Origin: Synanceia verrucosa | Lineage: Eukaryota; Chordata; Actinopteri; Perciformes; Synanceiidae | Direction: 5' to 3' | NCBI GenBank assembly: GCA_029721515.1 | Contig: CM056555.1 | Location: 78,501-142,500, forward strand | DNA length: 64,000 nt | Position numbers and translations under genes: made by a program | In this document: positions 10,481 to 20,300 of the stretch, piece after piece | How the letters are laid out: the number at the start of each line of letters is the position of its first letter | Numbering within the stretch: the first letter of the stretch is position 1 | The notes under the pieces: model-generated | Told to the model about the DNA's origin: nothing | The model's input: only the letters and a program-made list of their open reading frames with translations | Databases searched by the model: none

Positions 10481-13111
10481 GGTTATCAGGTTATGACCAA
10501 AGTCCTGCAGAATTGATGACGTTCAGCCTCCGCCGTACTCTGTGTGTAATTACCTAATGTTAGCATGTCATGCACACTCTAAGCTAAGATGGTAAATATG
10601 CTAAACGTCAGTATATTAAACAAAGCTGAGCGTACTGTGTGTTTCTTGACCAATCAGAGCTGATGGGGACAATGGGCTTCCCTCAGGAGGAAGTGATGAA
10701 GGCGCTGGAGGGTCAGAAATACAACGAGGTGACGGCGATATACCTGCTGCTGGGGAGGAAAACAGCTGAGGTTTGTTACACATTTTAGATATCAGATTCA
10801 TCTCTCCAGTACACTGTCATTTCCATCATAGGATGTAAAACCTCTGTTGTGACTGTCCACCAGTGTGAAGGCAGCAAGTCTTTGTCCAGCAGTAGCCCGC
10901 TTCAAAGGTCACGACCCAGCAGCGACCTCAATGGCTCCACTCAGTCCCCCTCCCACAGTCGCAACGTATCGGCCAGTCAAAAGCAGCGGCGCTTCAGCGA
11001 CCATGGTGAGTGATGTGACCGAGTTGGTTGGAAACTCTGGGAATTTATGAAATAGATTATTTTTTTAATCTATCTGTCCTGTGTCTCAGTTGCGCCCTCT
11101 ATCCCCCCGCCTGTCTCCTACACCAAGCGTGGTCATGCCAACAGCGTGGAGAGCGACAGGAAGGACGACCCGGCGTCTCCCTCTGGAGCTCCAGACCGCA
11201 GGAGATCAGCCACCGCCTCAGGGGTGAGAGGATTCAGATTATGGTCTACGTGTACCGAGTTCAATCCTGGGTTAAAGGTCAAGAACTAGACGATCGTAGA
11301 TAAAGCTCTGATCCTGAAGTGTTTGTAGACGGTTTGAGATAGAGGGAGTGATATGGAGCTCAGAGGCACGAGGCCCCAGAAAGACTCATTAGAGAAATTT
11401 GGGGGTAGAGTTAAAATACTGTCATTATTGGAAATAGTAGACTGATAAAGCACTTGCCTTAAGGTGTATTCTGTTTAGAGTAGTTACTGGGAAAGATGCA
11501 GCCTCAGCCCCTCCACCCTGAGGTGGTGAATGAATCATCAGGATGTTCATGTTATGACTGTGATGTCACCACTTTATCTGTTAGTGTCTTATTGGACCAG
11601 TTTGATGGAGCGAACTGTGTGTTGCAGAGCATAACTCGGAGGAACACGTATGTTCATGAGAGGACGAGCACTGACCGCTATTCTGTTGCTCTCCCCAACG
11701 GGAAGGACAGCAGGTGAGAGGACTTCTGGGAGTTTCCCATGCTGTTATTCTCCAAATCAATAACTAATCTGTCTCTGTCTTAGTCTACCTGAGGTACCTG
11801 CAGCATCCCCCTCCCCATCGCCAGGGGCAACCGTCTCCTCTGGACGCCCCCGTCATGTCAAGTCCATGTCAGCGTCAGGACATCCCATGAAGTCCTGTCT
11901 GCCCCCCATCGACGACAACGTGGAGTATCAGAGGTGAGTCCAGCTGTGGTCAATGTGAACGTAACTGTGGAAATGTTTTACATCATGTTAACGTTGCCCT
12001 CCCCAGCTCCCCTCAGCAGCCTCCGTCATCACCTTCAGCCTTCAGCATCACCAGCAGCAGCAGCAACACTCCGGACCGGACCCGCTTCCCACGTGGCTCC
12101 TCCAGCCGCTCCACCTTCCACGGCGCTCAGCTTCGAGACCGCCGACCCGCCACCTACAACGGACCGCCAGCCTCGCCCAGCCTATCGACACACACTGCCG
12201 CATCTCTGGCCACGCCACGCCGCGGCACCTCCACCTCCCTCATTGGAAAGATCACCTCCAAGTTTGCGCGCAGGTCTGGAAGAGCCAGGAAATCAAAGTC
12301 ATATACAAATATTATAGATCATCAAACAGCCAAGTCTTGTGTCTTTACAACACGGGCGCCCAACCCTTTTCTCCAAAACTGTAGCTTAATGGTGAACATG
12401 TCTCTAAAGGAGGGACTCATTGGCATCTATGGAACCATTTTCATTCAGATTGCTTGAAGTCAAAGGTGAAGGGACCCCCCCCGCCCCGCGACCCTATGAG
12501 GATAAGCGGTAGATAATGGATGGATGGATGGATGACTTGATTTTAAAAAACATATTTTTCTTTGTGATTTCTCTGTTTTCAGTGGGTGGGTCTCATTTAG
12601 GAAAAGGTCATGTCATGTACTTTCATGCATCATTCAAGATTAAAAACCAATCCGAATGGAGAGAAAATGTTTTTGTGTAATTTGGATGAAACCAACCTTT
12701 TAACATGGTCATTGTGCAGCTTCCTGTGCTCTGTTAACACTGTGTTTTTCTGGCTCTTCGTCCCACAGGAGTTTATCAGGTGAGCCAAAAGAGGAGGGGC
12801 GGGACTCCAAGCCTCGTGCGCTGCGCTTCACCTGGAGCATGAAGACCACGTCCTCCATGGAGCCAGGAGACATGATGAAGGAGATCCGGAGGGTCCTTGA
12901 CGCCAACAACTGTGACTACGAGCAGCGTGAGCGCTACTCGCTGTTCTGCGTGCATGGCGACGCCCGTCAGGACAGCCTGGTCCAGTGGGAGATGGAGGTG
13001 TGTAAGCTGCCCCGCCTCTCGCTCAATGGCGTGCGCTTTAAACGAATCTCTGGCACATCCATCGCCTTCAAAAACATTGCCTCCAAAGTGGCCAACGAGC
13101 TCAGACTCTGA
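897..13111 (+). CDS. mark1: MAP/microtubule affinity-regulating kinase, C-terminal half (MARK1-like)
   Basis: Serine/threonine kinase of the Par-1/MARK family, which phosphorylates microtubule-associated proteins such as tau and controls cell polarity. Nine exons are visible: 897-1016, 5730-5829, 10658-10770, 10864-11005, 11090-11223, 11628-11713, 11784-11933, 12007-12273 and 12769-13111 (stop TGA). They total 1455 nt with consistent phases and encode the last 484 residues. In order: the end of the kinase C-lobe (DCENLLKKLLVLNPGKRGSL), linker, UBA-like domain, a long Ser/Pro-rich spacer with a RRNTYV site, and the KA1 domain. The start and most of the kinase domain lie left of the window. Spacer matches (QRSRPSSDLN, QKQRRFSDH, YTKR..ANSVES) and the KA1 stretch DYEQRER favour MARK1 over MARK2, 3 or 4. 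Paralogue choice is from memory. Introns hold large mobile elements. Confidence 0.85.
2053..2379 (-). pseudogene. LINE ORF2 C-terminal fragment
   Basis: This frame reads LASLHWLPVKSRIEFKILLL and TYKALNGQAPSYLKEL and ends LFDSAYS before the stop, the usual C-terminus of this fish LINE group. It is separated from the RT frame by a shift near 2380-2526. Confidence 0.8.
2526..3125 (-). pseudogene. LINE reverse transcriptase fragment
   Basis: The frame from 3014 carries YGVPQGSVLGPILFTLYML and YADDTQLYLSF, the core RT motifs with the catalytic Asp pair, then thumb motifs (VRNLGVIFDQDMSF, FFHLRNIAKIRHILSQ). Just upstream a shifted frame reads DHHILLQRLEHLIGIRGTA, which should be continuous with it, so at least one frameshift is present. 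This is a dead copy. Confidence 0.8.
3105..3674 (-). pseudogene. LINE endonuclease (APE-like) fragment
   Basis: The N-terminal part of ORF2 reads CGLLNIRSLSSKALLVNELI, VDLFCLTETWL and RGGGVAAIF, matching the APE-type endonuclease with its LTETWL metal-site motif. The frame then runs into the RT region at about 3125, so the second half of the endonuclease is missing. Confidence 0.7.
3554..3646. repeat. 93-bp direct repeat, left copy
   Basis: Identical base for base by eye to 4100-4192. It begins CTGATTTCAGTGG and ends TGTTAAACTAC. The right copy continues into LINE ORF1; this one stops at the inserted tail copy. Confidence 0.9.
3646..4101 (-). mobile_element. Second copy of the LINE 3' region, inserted in the LINE
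   Basis: About 456 bp similar to 1822-2275, differing by scattered substitutions and a net 2-bp indel. It covers the ORF2 C-terminus and part of the 3' UTR in the same orientation as the host element. It lies between two identical 93-bp copies of host LINE sequence (3554-3646 and 4100-4192). Confidence 0.85.
4100..4192. repeat. 93-bp direct repeat, right copy
   Basis: Partner of 3554-3646, on the other side of the inserted LINE 3' fragment. It is far longer than an ordinary LINE target-site duplication. Confidence 0.9.
4224..4820 (-). pseudogene. LINE ORF1 with SGNH-esterase-like domain
   Basis: A 198-residue open frame. Three blocks of the SGNH/GDSL hydrolase fold are visible: VIGSSILRNV (nucleophile Ser block), HAGGNDTR (Gly/Asn block) and DCIHPTLEG (catalytic Asp-x-x-His block). 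Esterase domains in ORF1 are known from fish L2 and related LINEs and are thought to help the RNP contact membranes or RNA. The triad looks preserved even though the element as a whole is broken. The first Met may be internal, because the frame upstream is not clear. Confidence 0.6.
5730..10770 (+). CDS. mark1: MARK exons: linker and UBA-like domain
   Basis: Exon 5730-5829 encodes QIMKDRWMNVGYEEKELK and an acidic linker ending in DFNDLKRI. Exon 10658-10770 encodes ELMGTMGFPQEEVMKALEGQ and YNEVTAIYLLLGRK, the MGF-loop and last helices of the MARK UBA-like domain, which packs on the kinase and affects its activity. The join is phase 1. The 4.8-kb intron between them holds both Tc1 elements. Confidence 0.88.
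5834..5859. repeat. (AC)n microsatellite
   Basis: Thirteen AC units directly after a MARK splice donor. Confidence 0.95.
6001..6156. repeat. Composite (TA)n/(TG)n microsatellite
   Basis: Runs of TA, then TG, then mixed TA/CA, then TA again. The Tc1 copy starting at 6157 is inserted at its right-hand TA run. Long open frames here are simple-sequence artefacts. Confidence 0.95.
6157..7744 (+). mobile_element. Tc1-like transposon, copy 1 (defective)
   Basis: It starts CAGTCATGGAAAAAATTATT and ends with the inverted complement at 7744, flanked by TA on both sides as expected for Tc1/mariner. The inverted terminal repeat is at least about 50 bp. It carries a broken transposase on the + strand. 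It is nearly identical to the inverted copy at 8760-10382. Confidence 0.93.
6438..7446 (+). pseudogene. Broken Tc1 transposase
   Basis: Compared with the intact copy on the other strand, two frame-breaking lesions are visible. First, an A-run near 6565 has 8 A where the intact copy has 9, shifting the frame after KISKTAVH. Second, about 19 bp are missing near 6897, removing the sequence after VLFS, including the first catalytic Asp of the DDE triad (VLFSDES in the intact copy). The remainder (6898-7446) still reads the QQDNAPCHT and SPDLNPIENLW motifs. It cannot encode an active enzyme. Confidence 0.92.
7745..8759. repeat. Spacer between the two Tc1 copies, rich in TA/CA/CG simple repeats
   Basis: TA runs at 7745-7797 and 8460-8492, and a mixed TA/TG/CG alternating purine-pyrimidine stretch at about 8560-8759. 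The middle (7800-8440) is unique-looking sequence with no gene that I can support. Confidence 0.8.
8760..10382 (-). mobile_element. Tc1-like transposon, copy 2 (intact, inverted relative to copy 1)
   Basis: Terminal inverted repeats of about 50 bp (CAGTCATGGAAAAAATTATT and complement) lie at TA targets on both sides, with a full transposase frame between them. Length is 1623 bp, usual for Tc1. It points opposite to copy 1, so the two form inverted arms of about 1.6 kb around a 1-kb spacer. Confidence 0.95.
9097..10125 (-). CDS. Tc1 transposase, full length
   Basis: A 342-residue open frame of usual Tc1 length with no internal stop. It has an N-terminal helix-turn-helix pair (AILALLEIGMSERQVAKKL; then a second HTH after a GRGRKR hook), then the DDE catalytic domain: first Asp in VLFSDESNFEL, GGGSVMIWGCFS, second Asp in WIFQQDNAPCHTA, and Glu in SPDLNPIENLWK (Asp-34-Glu spacing type). 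It binds the inverted repeats and cuts and pastes the element at TA. The frame looks functional. Whether it is expressed cannot be judged: it sits antisense in a MARK intron. Confidence 0.95.
   Translation of the reverse strand: MPKTKELCEATKAAILALLEIGMSERQVAKKLKISKTAVHSNKKKQAEHGTTKLLPGRGRKRLSTPRDDRALIRSCVRNRRQTSRDLKNEWALSRNVTCSARTVRNRLVEAGLKSHRARKKPFINERQRKARLLFARDHKDWTVDDWAKVLFSDESNFELMPTPANLLVRRKPGEAYNPDCLAPTVKHGGGSVMIWGCFSLSGTGQMQLCEGRMNQVKYRTTLENSLLPSAGKLFPASNDWIFQQDNAPCHTARSVKAWMENHNIRTMPWPAQSPDLNPIENLWKIIKLKMENHKPKNKENLFEFVQQEWASVTAEQCQKLVESMPRHMAAVIKNNGYAIKY
10383..10482. repeat. Mixed (TA)n/(CA)n/(TG)n microsatellite
   Basis: Alternating purine-pyrimidine tract right of the second Tc1 copy, ending in about 20 bases of CA repeat. 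Confidence 0.9.
12465..12535 (+). mobile_element. SINE/LINE 3' tail with (GGAT)n end
   Basis: The string CGACCCTATGAGGATAAGCG followed by a TGGATGGATGGATGG tail is the widespread fish RTE-type LINE/SINE 3' end. Only the tail is recognised. It lies in the last MARK intron. Confidence 0.6.
12769..13111 (+). CDS. mark1: MARK last exon: KA1 domain
   Basis: This terminal exon encodes ALRFTWSMKTTSSMEPGDMM, then a KA1 (kinase-associated 1) domain with DYEQRERYSLFCVHGDARQD, KLPRLSLNGVRFKRISGTS and a C-terminal ANELRL before TGA. KA1 domains bind acidic phospholipids and restrain the kinase. The domain is complete with no break. Confidence 0.93.
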
Positions 13112-16100
13112 ACAGCTTCCACTTATTATCAGAGGAGAATACCTCGCTGGTCCTCTTCTTCACAGAATGATGCCCCACCAAGTGACGGCGGCCATCTTGT
13201 GTTCAGCACCTCACTAACTGCTGTATGACTCAGAGAAAATATGCATTATTATATTCAACACACTATTTAATGTTATCACTGAATGTTCGCCAGTGAAACC
13301 AAATATTAAAGCTGATGGTGCAGATATTCAGCAGGTTGTGGTTCATCCCTCAGTGATGAGATCCAGAACAAACACCAGGGCTAACCAGGCTGTTTCACCA
13401 CCTGCTGGAGCGACACATTGTTAGTTTATCGCTGTTTACATGCGCTTGGGATTTTTCCAAATCTGTAGAAACAGAATCTTGAAACATCATGTGAAGAAGA
13501 AACGAGCCAAGAGGCGTAAAGCTGATCACACAGGTGGAAGTTTTGTTGTTAAAGTGAGTAAACAGCCAGTAAATCATGACCTCCGCTCTACCTGTGCAAC
13601 TCTTCCGTTGCAAGAGTTTAACAATCAGCTGCTCATATTACAGAGTCAGCTGATATGTGAACACATACAAGGCAGGAAAGTGCTGCTCTTGATGTAATAA
13701 CTCAGAAATAGCCTTACAGTGGAAAAAAAACAGGGATGACAGAGCTGAACCGGGTAAATATAAACCTTTAACTATGTACAGATAAAAATATATGTACATA
13801 TACTATATACACTGATGTTTGCATCGTTATGAATCAGCTGTTATATGGGCAGAGTTCTTTGCTTCAGTAATAATTATTGTAACAGAGATAACAAAATAGT
13901 AAATTAAGCACTAAATGTATTATTTGCATTTGAAATAGTTAAAAGTGGTAGACTTTAATGAATCAAACTTCCATTTAGTTGACATCCCCACCAGCTTTAA
14001 CCCTTTCACTGTCAGCTTGTCTCCTAAAATGTATTAATCAACATCTGGTTGTTCTTAGCTCCACCCTCTGCTTTCACTTCTGGCTGCAAAAATACAAAAT
14101 GGCGACGGTCGAGATGACAAACTTGAGGCTTCCTTGTTCTTCCTCGCCCTTCCTCCACACTTCATTAAAATCTGACCAAATGTTTTTTCTATTATCCTGC
14201 CGACAAACAAACAACCTAAACCTCCTTTTGGCGAAAGTATAAACGAAAAAAAGTTCTGGTGAATTCAACACCAACAGCACAGAGACACTTCATCTGGTTG
14301 TGTTGTTTGTGGTGAAAACACTAGCTGGCATGCTGAAACGTTAGATCACCAGTGACCAAAGGTTTAAATAAGGTGTCTCTCACCATTCAGAGTTTCATTG
14401 TTTCATAAACATTTTAAATACCTGTCAGTCTCCAGGTTATTATTTTCTGTCATGACGGTTGCACCAGATATCCAGTTGCACAGTTGAGTTGCACAGTTTA
14501 CAGTTGAGGGAATGAGTCATAAAGTGTGACGAACAATCAGGAGGCGACGACGTCCTCGCTGTTGGTTGCAGGCCTGTGACCTCTGACCTCTAACCTCCCC
14601 TGCTGGCTGATGTTAATACTATTGCAATAATACTGGAGCTGGTGGCAAATGATGTCAGCGGTTCAAACACGAACTGTAAAGCTCTGAGAATTTATTTTTT
14701 TTTTTATTTTTTTTTTTTTTTACACATTTACAGCTGACAGAACAGAATGTGTTTTTATTATTTTATCGTTATTGCTGTGCAAAACGATACCTGTCCAGGT
14801 AAATACAGTGTTGTTTTTATTTGGTCCACACTGTCGACGTTCTTATTTTGTTTTCCACCACTGAAAAAAGACATCATATTTTTCAAAGGTTTCAGCAGTG
14901 AGTTTAGACTTCAGGTTTATGTTACAGTAGAATGGAGCATCTAACCAGAACCACAGAACAATCTTAAAGAATCAGTCTGGTGTTTTTGTTTTTTTTTTAA
15001 TATTTTTTTAATCATCAACATGAACAATGTGCTTCCTGTCTGAAGACGTGAATCTTTACAGAAACATTTGTGTAACATTTTGGGAGATCTATTAGCAGAG
15101 ATGGGATCCATAACAATCTTTTTAGTGTATAATCACCTGAAAATCAGAATCAATGTTTTCATTCACGACAGTTTTGGAAATGGGAGCGATGAGGAACTCT
15201 TGACTAACAGATATTTGTTGGGAACTGTTTTGAACAGTGGATTAATCTGCATTTGCAGTTCCTTTGAGTTGTAAGATATTTTGGGCTTTGATACACAAAA
15301 TACTTATTAGGAGACACATTCACTCATTTGAAACTTTCTTGTTGACAAAAATGTTGAAAATCACCAGATTTATCCTTTAAAGGAAAATTCCTGTTTGTTG
15401 CTGGTAGATGATTCTGTATGTATTCCACCACTTCATGCCTTCTGAATGTACTGCTTTTTATTTCTGATGCATTCAGGTGTACGGGAGGAAATGAGTAGTT
15501 TAGTCATTTTAATTTTTTCTGTATATTTTGAATTATATTCTCACTAATCAGCAGAGCCTCTAACTAGTTCTACTTGTCTCTCCAGTGTTGGATTGTTCTT
15601 CATCATCACTGAAGGTGGAGAACACCTTGTACTGTATGTGTTGTAGCACTTAAAACCAGGAAGGGAACAAACAATGCAAACGTCACATCCCTGTCTGACA
15701 GGGATGAGAAAGGTGAAAATATGTGATGATGATGCTGTCTTCATGTCACACGGGGAATACTGTAAATCTGAGCCTCTTACTTGAAAATAGCCTTCGTCTC
15801 AGCTTCTAGGTAACTCGTACCATGTGAACGACCCTACCTTGTCAGAGTCGTCATGAACAGGAAAGTAGCAGTCCAGTGTAGCCATGATAGATTCATTTGA
15901 AATAAAAACCACACAAATTAAACGATTTCAGAGTCCTTTTGTGATCACAGCTGGTGAAACAGAGGATGAAACTGCTGCTGTTGGTTTAAAGACTTATGAT
16001 ATGTTTGAAGTGATTATTCCTACCTTGGCAGCTCTCATGTGGAAGGTAAAGGCCCTTTTCGGTCTTCATGAAGACTTGATGTAAGAAATGAACCCGGTCC

Positions 16101-17338
16101 AAGCATATGTCTTTTAATGTAACCTGTTCAAATACTAACTTCATTCAGCTTTGACCCTGTAATATGTGAGTCCATTGGACTCCAGGAGAAGTATGCACAG
16201 TCAATAAACCTTTTTGTTTTCTTAAGTAAGATTTTAGTCATGAATTGATTCATCATCTAATCCCATCAGCAGCAGACAATGACATTAATTAACAACTGTT
16301 GAAAAGAGTTAATGAATGGAACCAGGCCCACCAGCTCCTAGAGTCATGGCTATAAAATATTTAATTCAGAGAAATAAAAATGTAACAGAAAAAAGACATT
16401 TCTATGACTTAATTTGAAATTATTTCAAGAGTGAATGATCTACATGTCCCATAATGCATTTCAAATGGCGAATTGTCTCCTTAAACTACGACCTCGTTGA
16501 CAATTTAAAATGAGGATTGATTCAGACTTTTACTGAAGTAAACTGTCTCAGTACTTCCTGCTGTTCCTCCTAGGTGAGTAGTGAATATATTAGCCACCAT
16601 TTACGGTTTTGGTCTAATACTAGTTAATGTGTTTTATGAGTTTGAGCAGGAGAAATGCTCAGTTGGCTAAATGCTACATCGTAACTTGCTAGCTAATAGT
16701 CATCCTGCTAAGTGACTTTGATGGATTTGGTTTCAGTGCTAACGTTTGCATAGTTTATGTCACACTGTTTGGGAGAAGTTATTATCAGTTTATTGTGTTT
16801 AATGACCAACGCTGCTGTTCAGTTGTAATATTGATGTTAAGAGGCTGACATCATATAAATATTGAAGTAGTGAAGAGAAAGATTTTGTCCAGGAGCTTCA
16901 GACAGTTTTCTTAAAATGTTCAGAAATTAAAGGAAAATTATGATTTTGTTTAATGAATTTCTTTTTTGCTCATTTCAATGGCATTGGTTTACGTTTAACA
17001 AACCAGTATTATTTGGGTGCAGCAAAATATTCAAAATTACTTTGAGGTGCATTCATCTTTTGATGTTTAACGATTTTTATTACAGTTTTGTTTAAAATTA
17101 TTATTTTACTCCCAGAGATTTGATGAGAAGATATAGTCACAATAGTGAATTATCAATAAATGACCATTTCCTTGTTAACTGTTAGATAGTGAACTTGTTT
17201 AAACTTGTAACTCTTAGAATGGTTGAATCCTGTTATTATTATTATTATTATTATTATTGTTATCGTATGATGGAAGCTTCCATCTGATTGGTTGGTCCAT
17301 CTGTTTGTCTCCTCATTCCAGCCAATCATCATCCAGAT
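13112..17338. other. MARK 3' UTR and intergenic region
   Basis: No coding region is supported. The MARK 3' UTR probably begins here. Candidate poly(A) signals are ATTAAA near 13304 and AATAAA at 16204. An A/T-rich run lies at 14693-14722 and a (TTA)n run at about 17236-17258. The region ends at the stop codon of the convergent creatine-kinase-like gene. Short open frames have no supporting motifs. Confidence 0.5.
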
Positions 17339-20300
17339 TTACTTCTGCGCAGGAACTAGTTCATCAATGTCTTGGCTGCCCTCCAACCTCTTCTCCATGG
17401 CAATGAGGAGTTTGACCCCATCCACTACCAGTTGGGTCAGTCCCACCTCGCTCAGGCCGAAGGTTGCGGCGTTGCTAACACAATACAGCACCGGGGATTC
17501 TGGGAAAAAAGAAAATGTAAGTCTGAATCTGGAGGTGTTGAACTTTATGATCTGCAGAAAAGAGGAAGGGTACATCAGGTTTGATCTCAACAAGTTCAAA
17601 CCTCTAACAGGTAACAACAACCTATTCCGTGTATCTGAGGCACTTAACTCTTTGAGTGCCATTGACGCCGCAACTTGTGAGTAATGTTGGGGCTTCTGGG
17701 ATTTGTAGCCAGAGCATAAAGAGACGGTATACACCACAGAGATCAAAACAGGAAGTGGAGACGATCGAGATTAGAGAGCAAAACAAACAGAATGTGGAGA
17801 AAAAGTGGTGATTTTGTGGTGAAAGTGTCCTCTACTCTACCTCTGATAAAACAAGAATGGAACAAGGTAAAAACAAACATTTTTTTCATGATGAAATAGA
17901 GAGTCTCTTCTTTCATTTGAGCTATTCACTGTTTTCAGAGACATAGTACAAAATATTCTGTGGGTCTAGAAATATGACTCAAAATGAAGAAAAAGCTGGA
18001 ACTCAGTGAGTTAAAGATATTATACATGAACAGGTCACTGAGTCAGTCTGTGTTTGATGTTAAAATGTCTTGATGAGTGTAAAATCTGACCCATGATATC
18101 TGACACAGACAGTTTTACTTAAAATCTGGATGTTAAAAACAGTGAAGATTAATATCTACTGACGTCACTGTCATTAACGAGCCCACGGTTATATTTCATA
18201 TAACAGAAACCCTGGATTTATAAGTAGTCAGTACCTCACCAGCTGTGAATGTCCAACATTTACCAGCCAATTGAAGACTGCATAAAACTCACTTCTTCAG
18301 GTCATGTGGTAAAACATTAGAGTCAGGTCTTCCCTCTGTACCTGTATCCATGCGGATCCTCAGCCTCTTCAGGATGTCCTGCAGGCGTTTATGTTTGGGG
18401 AGATGTTGCATTTTGAGGTGGACTCTGATCCTCAGACCAGTCCCCACGTTGGCCGGAGAGCTGCTCACCCACCCCAGCTGCTGCTTCCAGGTGAACGGGT
18501 GTCTGAGCTCTCTGTAGGACTCCTCCAGCTGGAAACACAGAGGAACGAGCAAACTGTCCAGTGTCAAAGGTCATGGACTCTGCAAGAGCTTTGTCAAGAA
18601 CTCAGAAAGTATTTTCTCCTCTGGGGGATGGAAATATATACCACACCACGGAGACAGTTTGTAGTATTTAATTTTGCTGATTGGTCAAATTCTTCTTTTA
18701 TAGTTCCTCCATTTATAAATGGCATGAAGTATTACTCTAACCAATGCTGTAGATCAATGTTTGGAAGTTAAAAAATCTGATAATGATGCATGGTCATTTT
18801 TAGCATGAACAAACAATTTTGAAACGGTCAGATGACATGAGGTTACCTATATGGTATTTATAAAATGTATGCATTTAAGGTTAGAGTGCTGATAGAGTTT
18901 AATAATCTTAGATGTGAAGTAAGATTTAACCCAAAACACAATTATACCAAGACCAGCTCTTATTAGAGGTAGGAAAATGATAAATAGGGTGGCTTAAATG
19001 TTATCAGTGATATATATTATAGTAATTAAAATCTCCCTAAGAAATATATGTCACTGACCTTCTGCAGGTTGATGCAGATGCATTTGAATGCCTCGGCAAT
19101 GTTGGCGTCATGTCGTGTGGTCACAAGTCTGAGGTGGTCTTCCATGTTGACCCAGACCACTAGGATGTTGTCTTTACTCACCCTGCAGCAAATATTAATA
19201 ATAAATGATATGATGATTTTATATTTTGATAATCTCGATAATGAAATAATGTTTAAAATTTGTAACCCATCCAGGCTGATATCGGCAGACTTCAGTTTTA
19301 GGTAGTGTGACATCTTGCAGGATTTGAATCATTGCTCTCTCAGGTTCCAGTTAACACTCCAGTTACTCGGACAAACAGACTTGTGGGAAGAAACTGGACT
19401 GACCAGACCGCCCTAGCGTCGGGCCAGTCCCGGGCCACGCCGGTACGGAGCTGGGAGGAGGACGGTGGGTTCAGTTTCAGCTCACTCTGCTGCTCCTGGT
19501 TCAGCTCCTCCAGTAAGAGGAGTTGACCTGGCAGATCCTCCTCCAGCTGCTGCAGAGCTGAGAGAAAAAGAAATCACACTTAACAACTGGTTACCAGCTT
19601 ACTTTGAGGCCATTTTCCACTTTATTCATCGTCCTGGTGCCACCTGTTGGTCTGCTTTCACATTATTTCTGCATGAATGGGGCCATACTTGTCCCAGGTT
19701 TGAACAGCTGGAGCAGTCTCAGACGCAAATTCAGAAAAAGTGATCTTCTCCCTTCTGGCCGGAGATACAGATGCCCCAGGGCAAAGAGCAACAGATTTAA
19801 TTTCTCTTTTGTCCCAAGTGCAATAAAAGCGCTTAATCTGCACCAGTGACCTGCACAGTGGCACTTTACTGACTGGACTGCACCAGCACTTTAGTGGGGC
19901 CCACATTTTAATTCTATTTATTTTGTGTTTTGTGTTTTGTGTTTTTCTTCAAGTTTTCACAGTTGAAGTCGCTCTCTGGTGGCTGACTGGTGATCTTGTG
20001 TTTGTGATGCGCCTCAATGACTCGGTCGAAGAAGTCACAGAACAGAACGTAGGACTGAGCGTCGCCTGCGATGCAGCCCACAGATTCAGGGCTGGACCAA
20101 TCACCTTCACACACAAACATTACATTCACAGACTAGCATTGCCACATCTCAATAATCCAAGAAAAGTATATTGACTTTATGATTCATTCAAACAGAAACA
20201 TATCAAAGCTGAAATCCTGAAATCCAAAACAAAATATTGTCTCATCCACAGATTTAATTTCTCTTTTGTCCCAAGTGCAATAAAAGCGCTTAATCTGCAC

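Noticed and set aside
11934..12317. 127-residue frame on the + strand
   Set aside because: Shifted frame over a MARK spacer exon; the MARK frame is supported by phases on both sides.
19947..20104. Copied creatine-kinase exon as an alternative exon
   Set aside because: It has lost its donor and lies after the exon that should follow it.
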